Assembly: GCA_027579435.1 (NCBI GenBank)
Contig: JANBPK010001709.1
Coordinates: forward strand, 1 to 14,835
DNA length: 14,835 nt
Reading direction: 5' to 3'
From: Candolleomyces eurysporus
Lineage: Eukaryota; Basidiomycota; Agaricomycetes; Agaricales; Psathyrellaceae
The notes under the pieces are model-generated. The model saw only the letters and a list, made by a program, of their open reading frames with translations, had not been told where the DNA came from and searched no databases. How positions within the stretch are numbered: the first letter of the stretch is position 1; each line of letters begins with the position of its first letter. Of this stretch, positions 1 to 9,273 are shown piece after piece. A program made the position numbers and the translations under genes.

Positions 1-2155
1 CCCGATTCTCCGACCTTGGTACGACCCTCATCAGATGTCGACTTTCCTTTACGACATGTACCAATCGCTCTTTGCCAAGGAGTCGTCGATAAACTTCTGG
101 AATCAAGCGAATCCCCTCCGAGCGTTAGGCGCATCCAACCTTATGGCTCATTATACGCGAGAGGCGTTCGTCTTATTTCTCAAAATAATCAAGGATCGCC
201 TTCAGCCTACAGACGATGCATGGAGGACCACGATTGAGGGGTTCAACTTGCGTCTTCTGTCCACCTGGTCCAAGATGAACATGGAGACGATGCACTACCA
301 AGATCTGTGCGGCCATCTGGCTCGCTATGGCTTATACAGAGGTTTGAGCTTTGAAATGAAGGCCCAGAAGATTGGACCCTTCGCGTCTTGGAGCACCATC
401 CCAGATCTAATTCGCATCGTTCTCGTGGTTCCACGGGGTGCTCTGTCGGTTTTGGAGAGCTCGAAACCGGAGGAGGTGGGCACACCACCTCTGCTATGCG
501 ACATAACGGGTGTAAGGTGCTCCAATCTCTTTACCTCTGTTCATGCTGCATTCGGACGAGCGATCAGTTTCGGGACGCCTGCGAATCCGCAGGTCAGGTT
601 TGAAGAAGACCTCAAAGGTTGGAAGGGAAAGTCATCACTGGTGGTCTCGTTCACAGCCCCATCCAACCTCATCACCAACCTTGAGCCTTACCAGAACCTT
701 ACCGTCAACTTCAGGGTCCAGAACACCCCTGAGGCTTGTCAGATGCTCATTAAGAAACTGGGTATTGAACTTCAGCTTTTCAGTGCAAAGTTGATGGATT
801 CAAGTTTGGTTCATATTCTTCCCGAGTCACCGCTTCCCGCCCGACTACGAAATCCTGGCCAACCTCCCCCACACCCTCAGCCCGCTGACACCCTAACACA
901 GATTGGGATGGCTGACCGGGCAGTACTCCAGTTTGATGAAGATTGCGAACAGGTTTCGACGCTTGCTATACGAATTACCGTGACGGACGGGAAGTCGGTG
1001 CAACTCTTCTCTTCTGAAGGCGGCAAGGTCGTTCCAGAGCTCGAGCAAATTTCAGCTTGTGTCATTCGGGTGAAGCTGGGCGAACGGATTCAAGATCTCG
1101 CTTACCCTTTCCCTGTCATGGGAAGCGAGCATCGGTTGAGGCTCGCTCGCAAGTCTCGTTACATCGAGGTAAGTTCCCAGCCTTTCCATTCACTCTTCCC
1201 TGCGTCTGACGGTTCTTTATGCTGTAGGTTCTAGTACCAACGTCCCGATCTTTTGCGCTAGATGGGATGAAACTCAATCCTTATCCCGTCATCCGTAACG
1301 GTTCCACGGTGTCTCCATGGAGTATTCATCGTGTCCCTGTCTCAATGATGCCTACCGTCAATCTCAACGCAAAAGGCTTTGATCAATGGCTAGGTCCGCA
1401 CGTTGGTTCCATGATGTCCAAACGGGAGAGGTCGATGAGAAAGAAGCACAAGCACGATGCGCTCATGTATGTGAAGGACACCATCCATTCAATCATGGGA
1501 GGAGCGTCGGGCACTCAGAACGGACCACCCAGGCGATTGTTCAGCCTTATCGACGAACAAACCAACAACAGCGACACCATCATATTCATCAGCGACGTTC
1601 GATTCGACCTGGCCTCCCACACCGTGGTCTGCGATGGCTACGTACTTCCGCTCACCAAAGCATTCCTGATGTCGGTCGAAACTCAATTCGCGAAATTGGT
1701 GACGCAGGGAAACCTTGCGTCCATACCTGTTTTCGACGGGGAGATGCAAAGCTGGAAACAACTTCTCCCTTCGTTTGTCGAGAGATGCCGAACCACTTGG
1801 ACGCATGGTCCGAACTGCGAATATCTCGCCCAGGGACGTATTCCTCTTACCGAAGACATGGAGAAAAACCCACTCTGTAGCTGCGGCAGGGGGNAAGGAC
1901 GTCGAAGGGATGCAAAAGGTGGATTTGTGGAAGCCGTTCGCGCCATACGTGACCAGGATCGCGATTTCTCCGCTGTTCGCCGTGTCGTACCTTGAGACGG
2001 TTGGCCGGTCCTCTGAACCGCGAAAATGCTCTGTGTGCCGGGGCAAGGGGAACCCAAGTCTCAAGGCATGCGCAGGGTGCAAGAAGGTGCGTTATTGTTC
2101 GACGGAGTGTCAGAAGAAAGACTGGAAGTCACATAAACCGAAGTGTAAGCCGTGA
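1..2155 (+). CDS. DUF4470-family MYND-finger protein, left paralogue, 5'-partial, with an N-induced frame break
   Basis: Exons 2-1168 and 1228-2155 flank a 59-base phase-0 intron (GTAAGT...CTGTAG). The first bases are open in the coding frame and match residues ahead of the same point in the copy at 4980-8671, so the gene starts left of the window; the ATG at 35 is internal. The C-terminus is a MYND zinc finger encoded at 2027-2146, spaced C-x2-C-x10-C-x2-C-x5-C-x3-C-x7-H-x3-C. MYND fingers usually bind proline-containing peptides of partner proteins. The rest is a conserved fungal region without a recognised catalytic motif. The N-terminal DUF4470 part is not visible and is inferred from the paralogue. 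The frame shifts at the N at 1894: codons before it follow one frame and the MYND finger lies in the next. The other copy reads straight through with one base fewer, so the N is probably a spurious insertion. Against the other copy, this one has 13 extra residues near 92-145. Partner and function are unknown. Confidence 0.85.
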
Positions 2156-2605
2156 GGCCTATTCTGTCACTTTCACTCTTTCTTCAGACCCTCGACGGAG
2201 CGGAAGCAGTCTTTTCCTCTTCAATTTATGGTGTTCGGTTATAACAATGAATATAAAATTCTGACTCACCCTCTCGAACAATGGGTATTCCAACTAGCCT
2301 TGAGGCACTCATTCTGCTGCGCATGTCGATCGAGGTCTGACGGTTCGAGCTTCGAGGAATACCCCGTCACAGTTGTCACAGGTCAGGTGTGTGATGTTTT
2401 GGTGTGGCATCTGCCCTGGGCCCCTGGCCAGCTCTAACGTGCTCGCAACAGCTCCCTGGACGACGTACGACACCAAGGAGTCTCTCTGCCAGCGTTCAGT
2501 AGTGGATTTCAACAGTGTCTGCCACCTCTTGACGCTTCGAAGCCTGTTGCACTGCTGTCTAAGGCTAGGATCTAGTCTCCACAATTCTCGGGCTCTCAGG
2601 GTCTG
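2156..2605 (+). repeat. Duplicated 3' flank of the left DUF4470/MYND gene
   Basis: Sequence after the stop codon matches the flank of the second paralogue (8672-9175) with substitutions and small indels; shared stretches include the bases around 2160-2210, 2228-2262, 2325-2395 and 2520-2605. The right copy has an extra piece at about 8735-8805. Similarity ends near 2605/9175, so the duplicated unit reached about 450-500 bases past the genes. It probably contains 3' UTR plus intergenic DNA. Confidence 0.75.
2228..2437 (+). CDS. Doubtful 69-residue small ORF, paired with 8815-9024
   Basis: This ATG-started ORF begins 72 bases after the DUF4470/MYND stop. The duplicated block at 8815-9024 has an ORF of the same length, also ATG-started, with the alignment kept in frame through a one-codon gap. 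Shared segments include MVF-YNNEYKIL, RSRSDGSS and EEYPVT. There is no recognisable domain, signal peptide or membrane segment. By eye, differences between the copies are mostly amino-acid changing, which argues against strong selection on the protein. It may simply be 3' UTR that stayed open by chance. Confidence 0.15.
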   Translation: MVFGYNNEYKILTHPLEQWVFQLALRHSFCCACRSRSDGSSFEEYPVTVVTGQVCDVLVWHLPWAPGQL

Positions 2606-3486
2606 CATCTCACCGCCGAAGAGTCCACCTGATGGCGTCGTTCTGGTGCAGGAATTGACGGTAACAATGACTTCGTCCGAACAAGCTGCGCAAGTAAGTG
2701 CAGGCAGCCCCGCTATGTTGTTTTGCAAGCAACTCCTGTGGACTAGTACAACTGCACTTTGACGGCGGCTTCGCACCTTTCTCGAGTTTTGTGGGCCCCT
2801 TTCCTCGTTCTCCTTCAGAAATTGTGTGATCTGATCTACACGGCGACGGTTTGAAGCTACCCCGAACGAGTGCTGGAGCGATTTGAGCCACCTATTTCTC
2901 AAGAAGCTCTTGCAAGTACCATTCACCGATACTAAAGACAAAAGGCTTAGCTCTTTGTATTGTCCAATTCCAGACTTCAGTTTAGCTGGAACGCTCATCA
3001 TCCTGCTTACGCTCCCTTGACAAGATCGGGCTGACTCTTGGACAGGTATCAGGAAATTGACGAACTCCCTGCGATATTCATGATTTTTTGAAATGTATTC
3101 CATCATCTTTGTACAGCTCGCTGTATATTGCTACTATTATTGTCTAACCAGAATCTACTTATCATTGCCCGGAACTTGAAGAATTGAGACGGACTTGGGC
3201 TACGCAGCTCTGGGAGAGCCTTCTTGCAAGCTTAACAGCTACGAGATCAATGTAACAACCTCGATGAGCAAGCGAAAGCGCCTCTGAAACCATCTCTAGC
3301 CTCTGGTGGCAATCATGTGCATCCTGTGTACATCTTTGTGGAAACTCTTCCCAAAGTTAAAATGGACGACTCTTGGTGTCCCTTCCTTGGCAGCCGCTTC
3401 AGACATCCCAAGTCAATCGCTCAGTTTTTGGCAGCCATTCGTTTGGTGCTATGGCCACAGGTTCGGCCCGGCTCCTTCAACTCTAG

Positions 3487-3532
3487 GGACCATCGGTCCT
3501 GTGCGAGGACCATCGGTCCTGTGCGAGGACCA
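3487..3532. repeat. 20-base tandem duplication (2.3 units)
   Basis: The unit GGACCATCGGTCCTGTGCGA occurs exactly twice (3487-3506 and 3507-3526), followed by a partial GGACCA. Each unit contains the short palindrome GGACCATCGGTCC. It lies in apparently non-coding spacer, so it is probably a slippage or small-duplication product. Confidence 0.9.
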
Positions 3533-4662
3533 CGCTCAGCGTTGCCTCCGCACGCAATCTTCTTTTGGACCCTCTTCGCAAGCTGCGTCCTAGCCATTAC
3601 CAGATAATATTGTGTTTCTGTACTGCTACCAGGTAGATTGCTTTGAACCAGTACCACTGGCACTGAAATGTGAACCTATTAAATAAGTCGTTGGCTGGCC
3701 CATCACACTTTCAGGCCAATGGTCATTCCTCCCGGGAAAGAACCTCACGCTCATTTGGTTACCCTCCATGTGCACCCCCTGCGAGGGCCTTCTTCATCTT
3801 GTTCCTCAAAACTGAGGCTCCATATGATCCCTCTGGCATATGCTACGTCGAACTAGTTTGGAGCCCTACCTCGGGCTCCCCAAATTTGAAGCGACAGCGC
3901 TGGCAATACTGGAATAGCTAACTATCGACGAGCCACAGCCGGCTTGAGAGTAAAAGCCCTCAGACGTTCAGGTATGCAGGATGCGGGCAGAAGTGCTCGA
4001 GACGTCCGGGATTGGGCAGGCATTGGAGAAAGTCATGCAAGATGAGGGAGAATATTGGGTGGATTCAGTGTATCCAGTGCGGGCATATGATTGCGGCGAG
4101 GGATGATGGTTTGGTGCGGGAGCTTAAGACGTGCAAGGTAACGGACAGACCTGTGAGGGAAGAATCCGAGCGGTGATGTATATTCATGGACCGCCTTATT
4201 TGAGTACAATGCAGCAGAACTCGAAGCTTGAAGATCCGAACTCAACTTGATCCGAGTCGCAGATTGTACATACAATTAATCCCCAACTAATACAACTTTG
4301 GAAGCTGGCTCCGCCGTGCCTACTAACTATATCGAAGCATTTGCTCGTGGGCTGCCCGTTACCCTAGGTTAACCCCCTTGTTCTTTCTAAGGCTTGGAGA
4401 TCAAAATTGTATAAAGAANGGTCAAAGCGGATGTTTGGCGAGTGTTTTGACATATACAAGGTCGTGAAGCGGAGGCGTGAGATAAACATAGAAGAGAATT
4501 TCTGGCCTAGGTAATGCGGGGTCTAGTAAAGAACTGAAGTAGCGGGCATTCTCATGAGATCAGAAAAAAATGAGTGCTAGAGCTGAGCATAAGGCTGATG
4601 GTCTGACCATGAGCTAAACGTGTTTTTGAGTGAAACCAAGTATCTTTGACGATAAATACTGT

Positions 4663-4670
4663 TATAAATA
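4663..4670 (+). promoter_or_regulatory. Possible TATA element of the right DUF4470/MYND gene
   Basis: TATAAATA lies 310 bases ahead of the ATG at 4980, inside an AT-rich patch with an imperfect repeat. That is far for a core promoter unless the 5' UTR is long or contains an intron. Immediately before the ATG there is only a modest pyrimidine-rich run (about 4947-4965). Confidence 0.2.
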
Positions 4671-4979
4671 AATGCTGTTATACTAAAGAATGCTGCTGGG
4701 TGAGTTCTCTACTCGATTCCGCTAGCCTTCTGGTACTTGAGCTTTGACCGGGGTCAGTGAGCCTACTACGACCAGCAGTGTGGCGGTTATCTGTCTTGCA
4801 AAGCCCGTAGCCCGTTGACTACGGATTTTCTGTTGAATAGCACCTGTCATGGCATTGAGCCTACAAATGGTCTCATGATCAGCCGAAGTTTCTCAGCGTC
4901 TAATGCAAGGCACTGCGTAACGGTGTATAGAGAGTAGGAGCCTCATTTCCTGCCCTTTCACTCTAGCATTGTCAACGAA

Positions 4980-7900
4980 ATGGCGCATCCGCTTATCTGG
5001 CCCGGCAAACACAGTTTCTACGCCATAGGCAACACGACCGCGTTCTCGGTGACCATGGATCTGTCACCTGAAGAACCTGCGCGCATCCTCCTTCTAGGCT
5101 GTGGTGACCCCCGCCACATTCTGTATACCGTCTTCACCGAAAACCCCAACTGTACGTTGATCAGGTCAAGTATCTCGATGGGAACTCACCCAATGGTTGT
5201 AGCTGAACGTTTACTCGACTTTACGTGCTGCGATATCGACCCAGCCATACTAGGTAGATCGGTTTGATCCTAGTCTCGTCCGAGTGTGCCTGACATGCTC
5301 TTCCACTCAAGCTAGGAACGTTTTACTGTTCACTTTGATCGCGGACGGACACCCAGAGGCGGAGGTCTGGAACATCTTTTACCACTTCAAGTTGGATGAA
5401 AAATCGCACGCTATCCTCGAAGACCAGTGCAAGAAGTTGATCGATCTGGCCGAAACAGCTCAGAATTGGAGGGAATCCTCGTATGGTGGCACCCTCAAGA
5501 TGAGCACCGACTACACGCTTTCAGAAATCAGGCGTCATTGGGAGTTGTATGTTGCCATGCCCGATCTCCCTAGAGAACGTCACAACGCCATTAACCAAGA
5601 ATTCGTGGCCATGTGGAGAAACAACAGTAACAATGGGTATCGTAGTGCTGCTCCCCTATCGTTGGGTCCTGTGATGTTCGAAGGCCTCCTCCTCATCAGC
5701 GACTCGCTTCAGCACTATTGGAAAACGGGTACGACATTCAGGGACGGGAAGAACATTGCCGCCGCCACTGTCCTAAACCCCACTTTCGTCTATTCCCGTG
5801 CCGGGGAAGGATGTTCTCTTGATTATGTCACCGACCCCCTCACGCCTTTCCATCTGGCCCCCATTTTCGCGGGCGCCAAACCCAATCCTACTATCCTTGA
5901 GGTCGTCAAAGCGGTGAAGGCGCAGTTTAGCGATTGGTGCTCTTCGTATCGAAAGGCCCTCTCTTCCCCTTCCCCTCCCATCGTACGTTCATTTGTGGGC
6001 GAAGCCACGGCGGTATGTCACGCTATCCGTGTATTTGCCAATAGTGGGGCCCTTAATCCAGGAATCCCAGTCGCTCCATGGAAGGCTCAACTCGTTCAGT
6101 TTAGCCAATGGGAATACGTCGACTCTCCAACTCCCGCCCCTACCGACTTCAACGTTATCCATACCTCAAATCTCGAAGATCACATCGGCTTACTGAATAT
6201 TCTTATCCCGGCTACCCCTCTTTTATCACCAACGCCCTCGAGCGTCCTGTACACGGAGTCCCTATGCCTGTTGGGCGCTGATTCAACGAAAGAATTCATC
6301 GAACACCTTCATGGCGATATCACAGTGATGGGGTTGATTCTCGGCGTGTGCCCTGTGGACTATCTGTCTGGATTCACAACACGGAGGAACACTCAGGAAT
6401 CACTAGTGTATATTCAGACTTCNAAGGGTAGTTCGAAGGGGAACAAGTCAAAGGAAAAGTCGGAGGAAAAGATGGAGGACACGAGAGCTAGCCAGTTCCA
6501 ACAGCTGGTAACGTGGAAGGCGCCAACATCCTGCGACCCTATTGCATCCCAGCTTCCGGTTCCCCGACCTTCGTGTGACCCCTATCAGATGTCGACTTTC
6601 CTTTACAACATATACCAATCGCTCTACGCCACGGAGCCGGCGATGAACTTCTCATCCAACACTCAATATACGCGAGAGGCGTTCGTCTTGTTTCTCAAAA
6701 TAATCAAGGATCGCCTTCAGCCTACAGACGATGAATGGAGGATCACCGTCGAGGATTTCAACAAACTCCTCCTGTCTCCCTCGTCTAGAATGAACATGCC
6801 GGCGATGCACTACCAAGACTTGCATGGGCATCTGGTTCGCTACAGATTATACAGAAATCTGGGCTTTGCAACCAAGCCTCGGAAGATTGGACCCTTCGCG
6901 TCTTGGAACACCATCCCAGACCTGATTCGCATCGTTCTCGTGGTTCCACGGGGTGCTCTGTCGGTTTTGGAGAGTTCAAAACCGGAGGAGGTAGGCGCAC
7001 CACCTCTGCAATGCGACATAACCGGTTTAGAGCTCTTCCATCTCTTCACCTCAGTTCATGCTGCGTTCGGACGAGCGATTATATTTGGGCCGCCCACGAA
7101 TCCGCAGGTCAGGTTTGAAGAAGACCTCAAAGGTTGGAAGGGAAAGTCATCACTAGTGGTGTCGTTCACCGCTCCATCCTACCTCCTCACCGAGAGCGAG
7201 CCTTACCAGGACCTCACCGTCAACTTCTTGGTCTGTGACACCCCTGCAGCTTGTGGGAGGCTCGTCAAGAAATTGGGCATCGAGCTTCGGATTTTTGGCG
7301 CCAAGTTGATGGATTCAAGTTTGGTTCATATTCTTCCCGAGTCACCTCTTCCCGTCCGCCGAAAAACTCCTGGACAACCTTCCCCGCTTCAAGTTCCTCA
7401 ACCCAACATCCTAACACAGGTCGGGAAGGCTGACAGGGCGGTACTCCAACTTGATGAAGATTGTGAGGAGGTTTCGACGCTGGCCATACGAATTTCCGTG
7501 ACGGACGAGAAGTCGTTGCAGCTCTTCTCTTCTGAAGGGAGCAAGGTCGTTCCAGAGCTCGAGCAAATTTCAGCTTGTGTCATTCGGGTGAAGCTGGGCG
7601 AACGGATTCAAGATCTCGCTTACCCTTTCCCTGTCATGGGAAGCCAGCATCGGGTGAGGCTTGCTCGCAAGTCTCGTTACATTGAGGTGAGGTTCCAGCC
7701 CTTTCATTCACTCTTCCTTGCGTCTGACGCTTCTTTACGCTGTAGGTTCTAGTACCAACGTCTCGATCGCTTGCGCTAGATGGGATGAAACTCAATCCTT
7801 ATCCCGTCATCCGTAACGGTTCCACGGTGTCGCCGTGGAGTGTCCACCGCGTCCCTGTCTCGATGATGCCTGCCGTCAATCTCAACGCAAAGGGCCTCGA

Positions 7901-8671
7901 CAGATGGCTAATTCCGCACATCGGTTCCATGATGTCTGAATGGGAGAGGTCGACGAGAAGGAAGCACAAACACGATGCGCTCATGTATGTGAAGGACACC
8001 ATCCATTCAATCATGGTTGAAGCGTCGGGCATCCAGAACGGACTACCCAGGCGATTGTTCAGACTTGTGGACGAACAAACCAGGAACAACGATACCTTCA
8101 TCTTCATCAGCGACGTTCGGTTCGACCTGGCCTCGCATACTGTGGTCTGCGATGGCTATGTACTTCCGCTCACCAAACCTTCCCTGCTGTCAGTCGAAAC
8201 TCAATTCGCGAAATTGGTGACGCAGGGAAACCTTGCCTCCATACCCGTTTTCGACGGGAGATGCAAAGCTGGAAACAACTTCTCCCTTCGTTTGCCGAGA
8301 GGTGCAGAACCACTTGGACGCATGGCCCGAACTGCGAGTATCTCTCTCAGGGACGGATTCCTCTTACCGAAGACATGGATGAAAACCCACTCTGTAGCTG
8401 CGGTAGGGGGAAGGACGTCGAAGGGATGCAAAAGGTGGATTTGTGGAAGCCGTTCGCGCCATACGTGACCAGGATCGCGATTTCTCCGCTGTTCCCCGGG
8501 TCTTATCTTGAGACGGTTGGCCGGTCCTCTGAACCGCGAAAATGCTCTGTGTGTCGGGGCAAGGGGAACCCAAGTCTCAAGGCGTGCTCGGGGTGCAAGA
8601 AGGTGCGTTATTGTTCGACGGAGTGTCAGAAGAAAGATTGGAAGTCACATAAACCGAAGTGTAAGCCGTGA
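4980..8671 (+). CDS. DUF4470 domain + MYND-finger protein, right paralogue, complete but with a one-base frame break
   Basis: The model is exons 4980-5151, 5203-5253, 5312-7686 and 7746-8671; introns are 51, 58 and 59 bases. Residues 1-90 match DUF4470 (PF14737), the family also described as the dynein assembly factor 3 N-terminal region, a methyltransferase-like fold: HPLIWPGK near the start, LLLGCGDPRHILYT as the motif-I-like loop (about 38-51), then LDFTCCDIDP (62-71) and ARNVLLFTLI (75-84). Joining exons 2 and 3 creates the conserved ARNV, supporting that junction. A lysine/glutamate-rich linker (about 446-466) separates this module from the C-terminal half shared with the left paralogue (from about 501). 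A MYND finger occupies about 1133-1172. The N at 6423 is the third base of TCN, serine whatever the base. The frame breaks at the G run 8256-8258, where the left copy has one more G; read literally, translation ends at 8468 and loses the MYND finger. Function is unknown; no catalytic residues can be asserted. Confidence 0.85.
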
Positions 8672-9175
8672 GGCCTAGTCTGTTACTTTCACTCTTTCTT
8701 CAGACCCTCGACTGGGCGAAAATATTCTTTTCCTCTTGAATTCTTTTCTTTTGTGGGTTCTTTATAATGTTCGTGACACTAACCAATTCTGTGAGCGGAG
8801 CCTGTGGATAATATATGGTATTCAGCTATAACAACGAATATAAAATTCTGAATACTCTCGAACAACGGGTCTTTGCAGCACCCTTGAGGCATTCATTCTA
8901 CTGCGCAAGGCGATCGAGGTCTGACGGCTCGAGCGTCGAGGAATACCCTGTCACACTCGTCACAGGTCAGGTGTGTGATATTCCAGTGTGGCTTCTGCCG
9001 CGGGCTCCTGAACTCTCTGGTTAGCCTTAACTTACTCACAACAGCTTCTTGGACGACCTACGGCACCAAAGAGCCTCTCTGCCAGTGTTCAGTAGTCACC
9101 CCTTGACGCTTCGAAGCCTGTTGCACGGCTGTTTAAAGCTAAGACCCAGTCTCCACAACCCTCGGACTTTCAGGC
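8672..9175 (+). repeat. Duplicated 3' flank of the right DUF4470/MYND gene
   Basis: This is the partner of 2156-2605, with an added AT-rich segment near 8735-8805. Similarity ends near 9175, about 100 bases before the F-box gene begins, so part of the block may also serve as that gene's upstream region. Confidence 0.75.
8815..9024 (+). CDS. Doubtful 69-residue small ORF, paired with 2228-2437
   Basis: This ATG-started ORF of 69 residues is colinear with the left-hand ORF, with a one-codon gap and a different last few residues. There is no recognisable domain. Cysteines at two positions of the left copy are tyrosine and arginine here, so a metal-binding role is unlikely. Kept only because both copies stayed open over the same length. 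Confidence 0.15.
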   Translation: MVFSYNNEYKILNTLEQRVFAAPLRHSFYCARRSRSDGSSVEEYPVTLVTGQVCDIPVWLLPRAPELSG

Positions 9176-9273
9176 TGGAGGGAGGAAGCGATAAAGACAA
9201 TCACCCCTTTCATGATAATCATGATCACGCCGACGAGTTCTACGTCTGCGACTCTCAAGGCTCTTCCAATGGC

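Larger units (their letters stand above)
2606..4979. other. Gene-poor spacer between the two DUF4470/MYND genes
   Basis: About 2.4 kb hold no convincing gene. ORFs here are short, lack family motifs and overlap on both strands. Visible structure is limited to a 20-base tandem duplication at 3487-3532, small hairpins (GGAGCCC/GGGCTCC at 3860-3879; CCGTAG/CTACGG at 4805-4824), a cysteine-containing open frame around 3910-4178, an imperfect AAATxCTGTTAT repeat near 4653-4702, and an N at 4419. The F-box gene that follows the right paralogue has no visible counterpart here. Confidence 0.6.

Noticed and set aside
35..37. ATG at 35 as the start of the left DUF4470/MYND gene
   Set aside because: The frame is open to the left edge, and the residues before it match internal residues of the right paralogue (about 490-500).
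2309..3106. 265-residue minus-strand ORF with a CxxC pair (LTCDNCD)
   Set aside because: It runs opposite to the duplicated flank, has no recognised domain, and the same frame in the second copy has a TAG (beneath about 9060) where this copy has TAC. The frame is therefore not maintained.
5254..5311. Separate short gene ending at 5267 before the large ORF at 5284
   Set aside because: The stop lies in a 58-base GT-AG intron. Removing it joins AIL to ARNVLLF, the conserved DUF4470 sequence.
6785..7118. Several 60-80 residue ORFs on both strands, mirrored at 243-603
   Set aside because: They are shadow frames of the conserved coding sequence and recur only because the paralogues are similar.
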